Shown here: positions 23,470 to 36,099 of the stretch, one piece after another
How the letters are laid out: every line of letters begins with the position of its first letter
How positions within the stretch are numbered: position 1 is the stretch's first letter
Assembly: GCA_009763385.1 (NCBI GenBank)
Contig: CM019825.1
Coordinates: forward strand, 17,588,664-17,652,663
Origin: Coix lacryma-jobi var. lacryma-jobi
Taxonomy: Eukaryota > Streptophyta > Magnoliopsida > Poales > Poaceae
Length of the DNA: 64,000 nucleotides
Direction: 5' to 3'
Position numbers and translations under genes: made by a program
The notes under the pieces: generated by a model
The model's input: the letters and a program-made list of their open reading frames with translations, nothing else
The model's database searches: none
What the model was told of the DNA's origin: nothing

Positions 23470-23790
23470 TTTGGCCTGTTTGGTACAACAGCTTCATGAG
23501 CTGTTGTGAGCTGTTTTTTTTTGCCAAACACTATTTTACAAAACAGTTTCACCCATGAAGCTGTTTTATCCTCACTCTCACAAAAACAGCTTCACCCATG
23601 AAGCTGAAAAAAGTAGCTTTTCACAACTTACACCTTAATTTCTCTCTCACAACTATGACAACTATGCATGAAGTTGTTGGTGAAGCTGTTTTGCCAAACA
23701 CTTTTTTCAAAATAGCTCAGCTTCACCTAGTAAGTTGCCCATGAAGCTATTTTAAAAAAAAAAAAAACAGCTTCACTGGTGGCCCAACAG
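23470..23790. repeat. TIR-type repeat with reiterated CAGCTTCA...TGAAGCTG motifs
   Basis: The stretch opens GGCCTGTTTGGTACAACAGC and holds six variants of the palindrome-like CAGCTTCACCCATGAAGCTG. It ends CAGCTTCACTGGTGGCCCA. It is a non-coding relic in the region just upstream of the ASPM gene, ending about 180 bp before its ATG. Termini are imperfect. Confidence 0.55.
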
Positions 23791-23970
23791 AGGAGCGTGC
23801 ATTTCGAAATTCGACCGTTCGACAACTAAAACCACTCCCGCTCAGACGCCAAATCTCCAACCATTCGAACGCCGCGGCCCCTTCCGCTCGATTCCCCCGC
23901 TCCCCTCGAACCTTCCCAAATCCATGGAGGCCAGCCCCCAAACCTTCTAGAGCGTTCCTCCCCAGCCGCC

Positions 23971-26900
23971 ATGAGCCGCCGCGAGTCCACCGCCTCCCCC
24001 TTACGCGACCTCTCCAACCTCCGCACCCCGAGACCCAACAATCCCAATGCCGTACCCCCTTCGCCGCAGTTCTTCACCGCCTCCAAATCCCCACTCCAGG
24101 CTCCCACTCCGACGCCACTCCGCCGCCGGAGGCCTGGCAACGGCGCCCCGACCCCGACGCCTCTCGGCCGCCGCCTCCGCGCGCTCGAGGTCGACCAGTC
24201 GCGCTCCGCCCGCGGCGCCGAGTCCCGCCGCGAGCGCGCACTCCGTGGCTTCGCCGCCTCCGCCTCGTCATGGATATCGCTCCTCCTAAGCAACCCCTCC
24301 GCCTGCGGTTGCTCTCCGGCGGTCACCGGTTCCGCCGCGGCCGCGCAGCCCTGCGCTGCGGGGAAGCGCGGCACGCTCGATACAGAGAGGGCGCGTGGGG
24401 GCCGCAGTCCGAAGAGGCGCCGCGGCGGTGGTGACCGCGACGGGGAGAGGAAGAAGGAGATGACGCCGGCGATGGTGGCCGCGTTAAGGGAATCTCTGAG
24501 GGACACATGCAGCCTGGAGGATGTCACGAAGAGGATGGAAAGCTACATGAGCAAGGGGGCGTGTGAGGAGGTGCTGTTCATGATGTTTCAAATTTGTAAG
24601 GTGAGAAATTTTCGAAGGTTCAAACTCTACGACTTTGGCATTTAACATTCTTATTATTGTGGCCTTCATGCTAATTTTGGATTGTTAGGTTAGAATCCGA
24701 AACAATGAATTGTCCAATTTCGAGCTGTCTTCAAACTGAGACCAAACTCCCTAAACTGCTGTGTTGTCTGTTTTCTTCATGGATTGCATTTGAAGAACTG
24801 GATATGGTAACGTTTAAATTGCTAGGTTAGATGCGATAAAGCATAGTCTCGTCTTTAAAAAACAACTTATGTAAGATGTGAAAATTGGATATGAGTATAT
24901 GACACATATATGGTGACTTATTTATGCATCACTTTTGTTATCTGTATAAGAGTGCCTACTGTTTTCCCCACAAAAAAGATAAGCTGAAAATGAGAGACTG
25001 CAACGATTATACTATCTTAAACTCTTAGGGGGTGTTTGGTTCCCACCCCCTAGAGTTTAGCCACTAAAATTTAGTGGAGGTCACTAGAGTTGTAGTGTTA
25101 AAAGTGACTTTTAGTGGGGGTGTTTGGAACTTTAGTGACTACAAGTGACTAAACTTTAGTGACTAAACTCTAGGGGGTGAGAACCAAACACCCCCTTATT
25201 CCATCCGTTCGAGCTATAGTTGTTTTGGCTTTTGTACATAGCTTTTGCTATGCACTCAAATATAACTTATGTACTTCATGCAGTTTCTTATTTCCTAAAC
25301 TGTATCTAGTGCTTATAAATGCTAAAAAGTTTTCAGCTTATATTACACAGTAGAATTATTATCCTCTAACCAGCACACTATTTCTCCCACCTTTTTCAGA
25401 ACATTGATGAAGGCAGGTTGAAGATGAAAGCACAGTGCCCCCTTGTTACTGACCTTAGGCTCAAAGAGAAAGCAACTAGGATTTTCATGTCTTACAACCC
25501 ATATTGGCTCAGGATTGGCTTGCATATTGTTCTCGGCGGTGAATCCTTGCTGCAGACAGGGAAAGGAAAACGGGACAAGGAGGTTCATTTTCTAAAACTA
25601 ATTCTGGAGAAGCATATGTTTTCTCAAATCATGACTGCAAGATCATCTGGTGACAAGAAGGTGGTAGAAGAGCACCATGTACAAGGTTACAGTGAAATGC
25701 TGGGCAATATTATATTGAAAAGAATTTTTCTGCTTGTTGTTGCACTAGACAGAGCGAAAATAGAAAGTGTTCTACCTCTAGAAGCTGGAATCGATGGCCT
25801 TGATGGTGGATCCCCTCTTTTATTTTGTCACCAAGGTCAAATAAAATCTAGTCGTCAGATCATTCAGGGTAATATAGCTGAATCCATCGCTTTTTATTAT
25901 TGTTTTTGTGCCATGCATGTGTTTTATCCAGTTGCCATTCTATTCTTTGACTGGTTACTTAATTCTAGAGTCTTTGAGGGAGACCATGCATGGAGAAGGT
26001 GACATTGTGATACACCTCACAACTATGGGATGTAAGCTAAATTATCAACAGGTATCCAGATTTGCTGTATTACTGTACCAAACTATTTGCTTTTGTGTTT
26101 ACGGTTGTATGAGTTTCTTTCAAGAATAGTATAGTTTATTTTTTAATATTGTCGGATTATTCTAATTTTCTTTTTCTCACCAGCCTGCTCTGTCAGAATA
26201 TGATTTCACTATGAGGAGTTTATTTGAAGATCTCCAAGATGGCATCATTCTTTGTAGAGTTGTTCAGCTGCTCCTCGCAGATGCATCAATCATTTCGGTA
26301 AGAATTCCTTTTGCTACACTAATCAGCCAGATCCTATTAGCATTTGATTTACGGTGCCAATATGCTTCATTTCAGAAAGTAATTGCTCCCTCAGATACAA
26401 ACAAGAAGAGGCTAAGTAACTGCAGCACTGCTATACAATATATCAAACAAGCTCAGGTTCCATTATCTGATTCTGATGGAGTCACAATTTCGGCGGAAGA
26501 CATCGCTGCTGGGGATAAGGAGCTTATTCTTTCACTGCTGTCGAATATGTTCATCCATATGCAGGTTAAATGATCAGTATAACCCTATTGAATTTTTGTT
26601 GCCAAGTATACCTTTTTTTCCACAAAGATATAGAGTTCTAGATTGCTCACTGTAGGAGTTAACCTTCAGTTTCACATTATTCTCACAGGGTTTTGTTAAT
26701 TGCTTTTACTTAATGGTTATGTGTATTATTTAATGTTATCATCCTAACTTCTATTCTTACTCAAAAATTTTAAATTATACTGTAAATATTTCATGTAGTG
26801 GTTTTATCAGAATGTTTTTTTTTTTGTTACAGCAATGTTTCCATCTAACTCATTCAGATTCCAAAATAATTGATATGTCTTATTAACTCTTGTAATCTTT

Positions 26901-29900
26901 TGCTCCTGTGCAGCTACCGTTGTTAGCAAGCACAACCTCACTTACTCTTGAATTAACCAGGCTAAGTGTACATGTAACGGTAAGTAATCTGTTCATCTAT
27001 TTAAACAGTTAAAATATGTGGATAGAATGGGAAAACATACCATGCAATGCAGTACGTATTTTATCCTATCACAGTAGACAAAAGTTTCTTTATGAAGCTA
27101 CCATATATGTTTGCCTCTCTGCTTATCATCTTGATCAGAGACTTTGTTCGTTACTTTTAAGGAGGGGTTCTATTTCTTTTTTGAGAACATGCTGAGGACA
27201 TTTTTTATTAAGGAGTTTCTTTTATTTCAGGAACAACAAATGTGTGAGAACAAGCCACACATGGGTTTGCTTTACAATTGGGTTCAGGTAAGGATCCCTT
27301 TGTTTCTTTTATCTGTTGCTCACACAGTTGTGTGCTAAAAAGTAAACCAGTCCATGGTTACTTCATTTTGCCAAAACTAAGTGGAGAAGTTCTGAAGTTG
27401 TAATAATAGCTTTCCTCAGCCTGATTCATGAACCAAGTATCAAAACTTTTTCTTTCTCAAATGCACAGGAGAGCTGTGTATCATGGCATTAAGTATCAAT
27501 CAAGACTGTTAAAAAATGCATACTATGTGTTCTTTTGTTTGTAAAATGGCTGTTGCCATTGCCATTTCATTTTATCCTTTCTATTAAAAATGCTCATGTC
27601 TGGGTTTCCGTGCACCACATTGTATACGCTTTTTCTTGATGTAACCACTGCCTCAATATGTTGCAAGCTCAAAGACAACGCAGTAACATCATTGATCTGT
27701 TGTTAATCTTGAATTCTTTGATCATTTTGAGCTACTATCCTTTTAAGCATACTATTTTTGAACTTGTATTGTCCTAACCGTACAACCCTGCCTTTATATT
27801 GTCTAATTGCAACTTGTGTTGTTGCTTTGTTCTTCTGCAGGTGATATGTTCAAAGTATGGCATAACTGTTGAAAGTTCATCTCAGTTTGACAGAAGAGCA
27901 TTGAACTGTCTCATCAACTATTATTTGAACATTGATATTTTCCCCCTCAAGGTTCTCCTGAACTGTCATCATTTTTTGTGTTTTGTTTGCACTGTAATTA
28001 CACCTTTATCTTTATGTGCCACTTTTATACCGATGTGCTCATCATTTCCTGTTGATTATTGTTTTTAGGAAAAACTAACTGGATGCTGTAAGGAATTGTT
28101 CACCTGTCACCAACTTGATACTGTAACCAACATCACTAGCTGTCCATCCAGCAAGATGGGGAAAGTACTCTCCGATGTTCTTCAAGCGGTGGTAAGTGGT
28201 TTACTTTTTTCTTTCTTTGCACAATCAATAGTTTCTTTCTCAAACCTGTTTCTGCAATATGCAGGATATTCCAGCAAGTGACATTCTAGCTGATGGTGCA
28301 TTATTTGATGAGAAGAGTACCATTATTTTGCTAGCATTCCTATGTTCACATTTGACTAATAACGAAAGATTGGTAATATTTGCTGTCACTTTGAAATTTT
28401 GCCTCCTTGTGTTAAAGTCCTGTTCAGGATGCATAAATCATCTTCTTTAATTCATATAGGATCAACTAAAGAATTTGATCAGCATGAGGTTGGACTACAA
28501 GTGTGTGGAGACTAAGATTTCAGCAAGACGTAGCTCTCGAGGAAAGATTGATACAAAGTATCATCCCTCTCAGACAGATAAAAAAAATGGTGCAAGCAGC
28601 AACAAGGGTTTGTTCTTTATCTATTCTTTACTTTGTACGTTTGTGCTGCTGAAATGAAATTTGGTAATATTAATGTGAAATGTTGTTCTTCATAACTATA
28701 ACTGTACATAATATTATTATGTGAATTCCCATGGTTAGTTTAACCATATCAACTATGCAATCTAGTGAAATTTGTTCATCTTCTTTCTAGAGTGGGCTGC
28801 AACTATTATACAGACTCAGGCCAGAAGTCTTATTGCAAAGAATAGATATTGTGAGCGTAAGAAGGCAATAATTATCCTGCAAAATGCTTTGAGGGCATGG
28901 TCAGCCATTATCTTGAAGAGTAATCGTAGTTGTCTAAGTATTGCTGCTTCTACTCCCTGGCAAGCACAAGGTGCATTTCCCTACAAATTTCACATGATTT
29001 CTGGATTCTTTTGCCCCGATTACATTGTTGGCATCCATTTCTTTTCAGGAAACAACGGATATTTCATTTTCATAATGGAAAGGCATAGATTTGTTCAGAT
29101 GAGAAGGTCTGCCATTATGATTCAGCAGGCTGTAAGGATTTGGATTAGAGGAAGAAGGTTTAAGAACAGTGATTCTTTCAAAAGCTATGAGTTCCTAGAA
29201 GGTAAAACTCCACCCAAAATTAGTAGCATTGCTCCTTCCCCTGAGGAACATTGTAATGGTGGAGATAAAACAATAGCTTCACCCACTCCATGCAAGCACT
29301 GTGGTACATTGAGAAATTCTGCTGCTCCTCATATTCTTTGTTTTGATGGCATGGATAGTCTAGACTCAACAACTCCGCTGCAGCTTAGCGGCAGTCAAAG
29401 CGACTCTATAACTTCTACCACTCAGCTATGGAAAAGTGGGCATGACTCTATACCTCCTCCCAGTTCTCCATTGGATATGTTTGAGAGTAACTGTCGGCCA
29501 TTTGTGGTTGAGACGTCCAATGCAGTTTCCGTCAGTAAGCTTGTGAGTGTGGATGACACTCAGGAATTCTTAAAGCATGTATCTACCTGTATTTATTTCC
29601 CTATTTGCAAGGAAATAGTTGCTGCTCAAAGGATACAAAATGCATACAGAAGATTTTTGAACAACAGAAACAGGATAACTGCTGCAATTAAAATCCAGAG
29701 CCACTGGCGATGCTATTCGCTATGCAAGTGCTTCAGAAAGAAAGTTCAGGCTATTGTAGGAATCCAAACATCAATAAGAGTATTCTTGTGCCACCAAGCT
29801 TTGCAACGCCACCGACTCGCTGCAGTACTGATTCAGCGAGTTGTCAGAGGATGGTTGGCTAGAAAGAGACTGTTAGGTTAGTATGTACCTCTAAGATTGT

Positions 29901-32459
29901 CCTTGATATATTGTTCTTGATATATTGTTCTTGCATATTGATTGTTGTTATGGCAGTTGGGTTATGGATGTAGAGCCGCTAAGATGTGATTCATATTGCA
30001 TTATCTAAGTACTACTAACCGACCCTACTTATACAGGTTCTTCTTCACTGCGAACCTACACAAGACTTTGTGTACTTGACCAAAGACAAAAGAGGAAATG
30101 TTATCAAAGCCTTGAGTTGAACATTGTGGTAGACTGTGCCATAAGGCTACAAAGGTGCTGGAGAAATTTCCTGCTGCATCAGTCTGTCAAAACATCTGTG
30201 ATCTCAATTCAGTCTTTTGTCCGTGGCTGGTTGGCACGGAAACAACTAAATCAAACTTTCTGCTGCATCAACATTATTCAAGTATGTATGCTATTTTTCT
30301 TAAAAAAAAATGCTTTTAGACTGGATAGTACCATAATTTAAGTGTCAAAAGAGTTACTTTAATCTGGTTCATTTATTTGAAGAGATGGTGGCGAAAGGTT
30401 CTCCAATCGAGGAAGCGAGCTGTGATTGTTATCCAGACTCGTTTCCGTGGTTGGATTGCACGACAAGATGCTATCAGAACTAGAAGCTCTATTAGTAACA
30501 TACAGGTACACTAAAGAGGCAGATGATGTCTGATCTTTGTAAAAAAAATATTAATTGGATATACACAGATTACTAAATGATTTCATACTTGGTAAATCTG
30601 TTTGCAGAGATGGTGGAGAAAGGTTTTGTTCATTAAATTGCGGACGCAAGCTGTTTTAGTTATCCAGGCTCATTTCCGTGGTTGGATGGCACGAGAAGTT
30701 GCTTCTAAAACTAGAAAAAGTATTACTACAATACAGGTATTTTATGCTTGTTTTTGTTAGATGGATATATGAAATCATTACTACAATACACTTGCTTTGT
30801 TAGTTGGATATATGAAATCAAATTCTTGCGTCCATTCGGATACCAAATGTATGAAGCATGATTTCGTTACACAAATATCCTTCTACTCATAGAAAACTTT
30901 TCTCATTGACATTTGTCTAACTGATTGTGGCAGTCCTATTTCAAAGCCTACCTTGTGAGGAAGGCCTCGAAGCAAGAAGTTGCACAGATAAGATCTAGAC
31001 TGCAGAAATCTTCGTCACAAGTTGATGATAGTATGCGCCTGATCAACAGACTGGTGTCTGCGCTGTCACAACTCCATCACTGTCGGAGCATACACAGCAT
31101 TCGTCAAACTTGTGCTTCATTGAGTAAATATACATCCCTATGCTCCCTTTTCTAATTTTTTTCTCCAACCATTACAATGGCTACTCAATGTACATCACAT
31201 TGAGTCAAACTTGATTTATCATGGGGCATAAAATTGTGATATCATACTCCCAGCTGTCTCAGTTTAGCCATCAACTTGTCAGTCTAAGCACTTTGTGTTC
31301 AAGAGCTAAGAGGTTATATGTTCTCTTTCTCCTACAGGTACTGCTACAGAGTCCAAGAAATGTTGCGAGAAACTAGTCAGTGCTGGTGCTGTAGATATAT
31401 TGTTGAAGCAAATCCGTTTACTGAACCGTGGGATTGCTGACCAGGAAGTCTTGAAGCAAGTGTTCCTTACTCTCAGGAACATTGCTCGTTACGCAAATCT
31501 TAGACAGGTGTTAGCCAGCACTCCAGAATCTGCTGAAATCATCTTCCAGGAGTTACTGAGGTATCTATATGTAGTATGCATTATGCACTGCTATTGTTTT
31601 TTTTTTTGAGGGGACTGGAGGGGCAAAAGCCCCTACAGGAATTTTTTATTATATATAAAGAAACAAATTACAAATTAAAGATTAAATGACGAAACAAAAC
31701 GCAAAAGGAACAAAAAGAAAATTAGGGGATAAAGAAGGAGAGAAAGAAAATAAGCAGATTAGCATTATGCACTGCTCAAGTTCACATGCTGGATTTACGG
31801 CTTGGTTAGTTTCTTGCTGTACATTCGTGTCGTTATGATTTGTTTGATGTTCTCTCAACAGAGGCTTAGCTGTAGTTAGTCCTGCCCTCTAAAGCTCTTT
31901 ATTTAACGTAGTCTGTTCTTCCTAGTTTGATGCATACATATTCCAATCATTTTGATCTTGAGCATACTAGATTAAGAATGAAGACGGCTTTGAGTTTGTT
32001 GGTTTGTGAGCATATTATATATTTGTCTGTATTATATATAAGCTGTGTTTTTGGGCATGCCATTCTTATATGGGATGGATGTGCTTAGGAACAAAGCAGA
32101 CGTGTTCTTCATTGCGTCTGATATTCTAAAAAGCCTATGCGAATCCAAGGAAGGCCATGAAACTATTCTAGCGTTGAGACACCACATCAAAAGGCTGCGC
32201 AATCTGGTGCAAGGCCTTGAAAAGAAGGTGGAGCTCGACAAGAGGTAATGAATACATCAGTTCGTAACGTTCAGTTGATGCTAGGTTTTTTTTTTTTTTT
32301 TTTTAACCGAATCATGATTTCCCTTTGCCGATGTCTGGTCGGCTGAATGGGCTCCCTCTTGTTTCTGCAAGGAATGGACGGACAGGAGCCATGAAAGCGA
32401 ACAATCTGCGGCGGCTTCGGGAGGCCGCCACTATCTATCATCTCCTCACTAGTCACTAG
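23971..32459 (+). CDS. ASPM: ASPM (abnormal spindle) homologue, 20 exons, 1419 aa
   Basis: ASPM-family proteins bind microtubule minus ends and calmodulin and organise the spindle. Exons: 23971-24600, 25400-25868, 25969-26051, 26184-26297, 26376-26564, 26914-26979, 27231-27287, 27841-27951, 28069-28191, 28265-28372, 28460-28607, 28791-28970, 29049-29876, 30037-30281, 30383-30505, 30608-30736, 30934-31123, 31338-31560, 32089-32244, 32372-32459. All junctions are GT/AG and the sum (4260 nt) is an exact codon multiple. Domains: basic, Pro-rich N-terminus (1-160); conserved block with WISLLLSNP; two calponin-homology segments (about 395-500 and 518-650, e.g. SLFEDLQDGIILCRVVQLLL); about ten IQ motifs (700-1200, e.g. 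IQTRFRGWIARQ); a C-terminal armadillo-like region (1265-1390). ATG 23971 is chosen because it opens the long first exon. The last exon is least certain; without its intron the frame stops at TAA 32246-32248. Confidence 0.9.
25028..25195. mobile_element. Tourist-like MITE in ASPM intron 1 (168 bp)
   Basis: The ends are GGGGGTGTTTGGTTC and the complement of GGGGGTGTTTGGTTC, with a longer inverted match continuing through CACCCCCTAGAGTTTAG. Flanks are TTA at 25025-25027 and 25196-25198. This is the standard Tourist/PIF structure. Confidence 0.88.
31593..31761 (-). mobile_element. 5'-truncated LINE 3' end (or SINE) in ASPM intron 18
   Basis: A 15-bp perfect target duplication (GCATTATGCACTGCT) lies at 31578-31592 and 31762-31776. 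The insert begins with a poly-T tract on the plus strand. On the minus strand it therefore ends GCCCCTCCAGTCCCCTC plus poly-A, typical of a grass LINE 3' end. The length is 169 bp. It is well separated from both splice sites. Confidence 0.82.
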
Positions 32460-33853
32460 TGATACTTATCGCGTTGGCAGTATAGCTAGCTGAAAGGCTA
32501 ATCTGACGTTTTGTTGTACAATCCCTTAGTCGTAGAAGGTTTTCATGTAACTGGAGGTGACTACGGTGCAACTGTCGAAAATCTTTTTAGGTAGCCAAGA
32601 TCTTCTAAGCTCTTTTTAGGTAACTCATTGGAGCTGGTCCCATCTTTCTTGTAGTTATGGCTTCTTTAGAGTAGTGGACCTTGTTTTTTCTGTTTCTAAT
32701 GGGACATGGCTCTACACAACTTAAAGATGCATGGATGCACATAGTGCCATCTGAAACCGCTAACAAAAATGCACCAACATAGTAACCACCATACCATGGA
32801 AAGGAAATCAGCCCTTATCAATTTGCATGCTTGCGACTTGGGTTCCAAATTGCTAAATCCGATCCATACGTCTGTTTCTTAATGTCCTTCAGTCATGTTT
32901 CTGCACTCTAGACACGAGCCTTCGTCCTGGTCGGAACCCACTTCCAGATAGCACCCAGAACTTCGATCCAGGCAGAGGCAATCTATCGGGAAGGTCCACC
33001 TTTGGTGCCGTCGGACCAACTTTTGTCGAAGCTGAATACCGCTGACCTGCTACCAAAGCAGAGACCCTACCAGACGTCTACCCATAGCTTCCCCGTCGAC
33101 CGAGTTCGATGTGCCTAGGAAGATGCACTGTAGACACACGATGCCAGCATGCTAGTTTCACGGGAGCACGGCCATGCTGGCGGCCGGATCTCACTCATAC
33201 CGGTGGCCCTTAATTTATTTTTACTGGTTTTCTGATAATACAAGTTTTATGGTGGTTCGTCTATTGGTTCGGACGGTAAAAAAATAGGAAGTACTAAGAT
33301 AAAAATATCGGAAAGTACTTGGAAGTACAATACGTGAGATTAGTACCAATAATTTTTTAGATATTATTAAAAAAGGTATATACTAAGTGCAATTTCCCTC
33401 AATATAAACTTGTACCCTTTTAGTCCGTACAAATACGAGTTTGTTACCATAAGCGTACACATCGATCACCATATATGCACGTACGCTTACTAGGCCGCTA
33501 CTAGACCGCAGCGCCACCATGTACATGGTGGATCTCTCAACTACAGCCTCGCAAGTCTTGGTCCGCATCATTTCTGCCCGGATCGGATGCAGCGTGTACA
33601 TAGCGGACGGGGTTGTACGGGTTGGTTACCGTGAGGAAAGGTAACATACACAGTATATATAGTATAGAAAATATAGTACCATATAGTAAGTCGTCGCGGC
33701 GTTCACGGTCACGTATAGGAAAGGTTCTCCTACACTATCTCTATTAACTTATCATTACTGATTTTTTAAATTAATATGTCAAAATAAAATTAAAAAGTAC
33801 TAGTAGTACTTTCCAAACATCGAAACAAGCCTCTTAAGATAATTGTTTGTTTA
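32460..33853. other. ASPM 3' flank, no further gene recognised
   Basis: The first few hundred bases are probably 3' UTR and terminator. 32880-33180 is moderately GC-rich without a persuasive frame. 33230-33840 is AT-rich. No structured repeat was found. Confidence 0.4.
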
Positions 33854-35949
33854 TCTATACCTCTCTATATATATAATAATAAAGAGACAAAATTTCTGCC
33901 TCTAAATTTTTTTGTCCAACTTTAATCTCTATCGGATTCGGCATTAGCATCTACAGCGGTTGATATTGTTTCCGCCATGGACCCTTGCCGATTCCGCCTC
34001 GCTCCTCTGCCTGCCCCCACGCAGCATCGGATCCGAGCTCGCGTTCACCCCTCCGCCATCTCCCCTCAGCCAACAACAGTCCGCAGCTGGTGGCGCCGTC
34101 CTCGCCGCTCCGAGCTGCTTCGATTCTGGCTCGTTCTTCACTACATGTTGGATCCAATGCCACTCCCAAAAAGTCCCTCTGTACAATGCCTGTTCTCGCA
34201 ATGTCGTCCTTCACCGTGGCCTTGGCACCCTCCTGACGCGGTTGGTGGACTCGCCGTCTCCCTCCACGCGGTCGCAACCCTTGATGACGCGCTCGGTGGC
34301 GTTTGGTGTTGTCCTCCTCTTCCCTTCCACCATCGCGCCCATCTGACTCGGCCACCTGGCGGTCGGCGGCCGGGGTCGTGGGTGGCGCCGCTGCTTGCCG
34401 AACCGCTCACGCGAACCCCATACGTCTCAGACTCTCAGCCTCGCGGTATCCGGACATTGCTGTGCGTGGGTAGAGGCTGAGGCGAGAGCAGCGAGAAAGG
34501 CACAGACAAAATCGGAGGAGGCTGAGGGGAGTAGAGGACAGTCAAGATTCCCACAGAGAAGATAGAGAGTTCGATGTTCTGAATTAGATGTTCTTCATCT
34601 TAGATCTGTTATGTTCTGCTTGTGGAGCTAGATGAGACATTGAACTCTTAGAAGAATACATGTTGGTTAGCTATATAATTTGGGGTCGATGCTTTGTTAC
34701 CATATCTCTTGGATCTGTTTAATGTTGTTGTCAACCAGAGTGAGCAGAAGCGCCCTGATAGTATGAGTTGAACAAAATTCAAGTTTTATGGCTGTACTTT
34801 TGTGAAGGCATCAGCAGGAATCCAAATTCCCAAGGTGTCTCGCGACAATGACTATATGGTCGTGGAGGATTCAGTGTCCATAGACATCAGCAAGTTCATC
34901 AGTACTATATAATCTGGCAATCAAGAAACCAATAAACAAACAGGTCATTGCACCATAACCTATTTATTCTTTCTTGCTTTCTTTTAGTGTGTTCAAAAAT
35001 CGATGCTATTTGTTACAGTCTGTCGGTGAATAAGTGAGCGAGCATAGCCTGCTGACTTTAGTTTGATACTTTGCCTATAAGTTGTGTGATATTTCATGTG
35101 GTCACCTTAATTTATTCAGAATTCAGATTGCAATTTTTTTGTTATAAGAGAAGATGAAGTTAATTTTTGTCCTGTACTGGATTTATCTTCGTTCAGACTT
35201 AGGTTTTCATTGTTCTTGTTGGCCTGTTACTCTATTTGTGACTTCTAGCTGTCAGCAGTCGGTGATTTTAGGTTGCTTCATACAGTTTACTCACATTATT
35301 CCACAATAGACACAAAGTCAATATGACAGTAACACAAAAGATCATTCAAATTCAGGAATTACTATAATCCAACCAAAAAAAACAAAATTGATAACAGTTG
35401 TATAGCATGGTTCCAACCCCATTTGAGGATGTTGATTTGTGCTACTTTGTGTTTGGTGTCGCAATTGCAGTACTGCTCTTCTTCCCCTTCAATGGCATCC
35501 TGGGTTCCAAACTACTGTAGACCCTCCCGACACTAGCACTCATGCCACTGCCAAACCAGAACGTGATCCAATTGTAAAAAATTGTCATCGCTGCTGACAA
35601 ACCAAAACGTGATCCATTTGAAAAAGCTTGCCATCGCTGCTGCATCGCCGACCAGAGCAGTGGACTTGTTGCACCTTTTGATGCAGCGGACAACCAGAAT
35701 GTAAACCTTGCAGGTATATTTGATAATAAACATTGTAACATTGGGGTAAAGGGAAATAAAAAAACATTGTGTACCTATATAAACAGTAGTGTTCAGTTGC
35801 ATCAGATAGTAACTTTACTAGGCAAATAACAGAATTATACTATAAGTTGGACCAATTTAACGAAATCATAGGATTTTTATTCACCTTTCATATTTAAAAT
35901 ATTTGAAATAGAAGCCTTCGCCATAGCAACGCACGGACATTTATGCTAG
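33854..35949 (+). mobile_element. Non-autonomous Helitron (2096 bp)
   Basis: The 5' end is A followed by TCTATACCTCTCTATATATA. The 3' end is CGCCATAGCAACGCACGGAC then ATTTATGCTAG followed by T. This gives insertion between A and T, the 5'-TC and the 3'-CTAG of Helitrons, and the end motif AGCAACGCACGG common in grass copies. There is no RepHel gene. A GC-rich internal part (33960-34480) has open frames on both strands that I cannot identify and may be captured host sequence. Confidence 0.75.
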
Positions 35950-36099
35950 TAAATGAAAATATACAAAGTACCTAAAAGTTCTACTGTACTTTCAACCACA
36001 CCGAAACCAGCCTCTTAAATTAAATACGATCCTGGGCCATCAAACCCTACTAGCACATCGGATGGATTCCCCGTCTTATGAGATGCAGGCAACTTTTCA

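Noticed and set aside
33951..34480. Overlapping open frames on both strands in the Helitron
   Set aside because: High GC keeps several frames open at once; none reads like a known protein, so no gene is called.
35540..35690. Imperfect direct repeat (AAACGTGATCCA...CATCGCTGCTG) inside the Helitron
   Set aside because: Only two diverged copies with no evident function; not listed as a separate feature.
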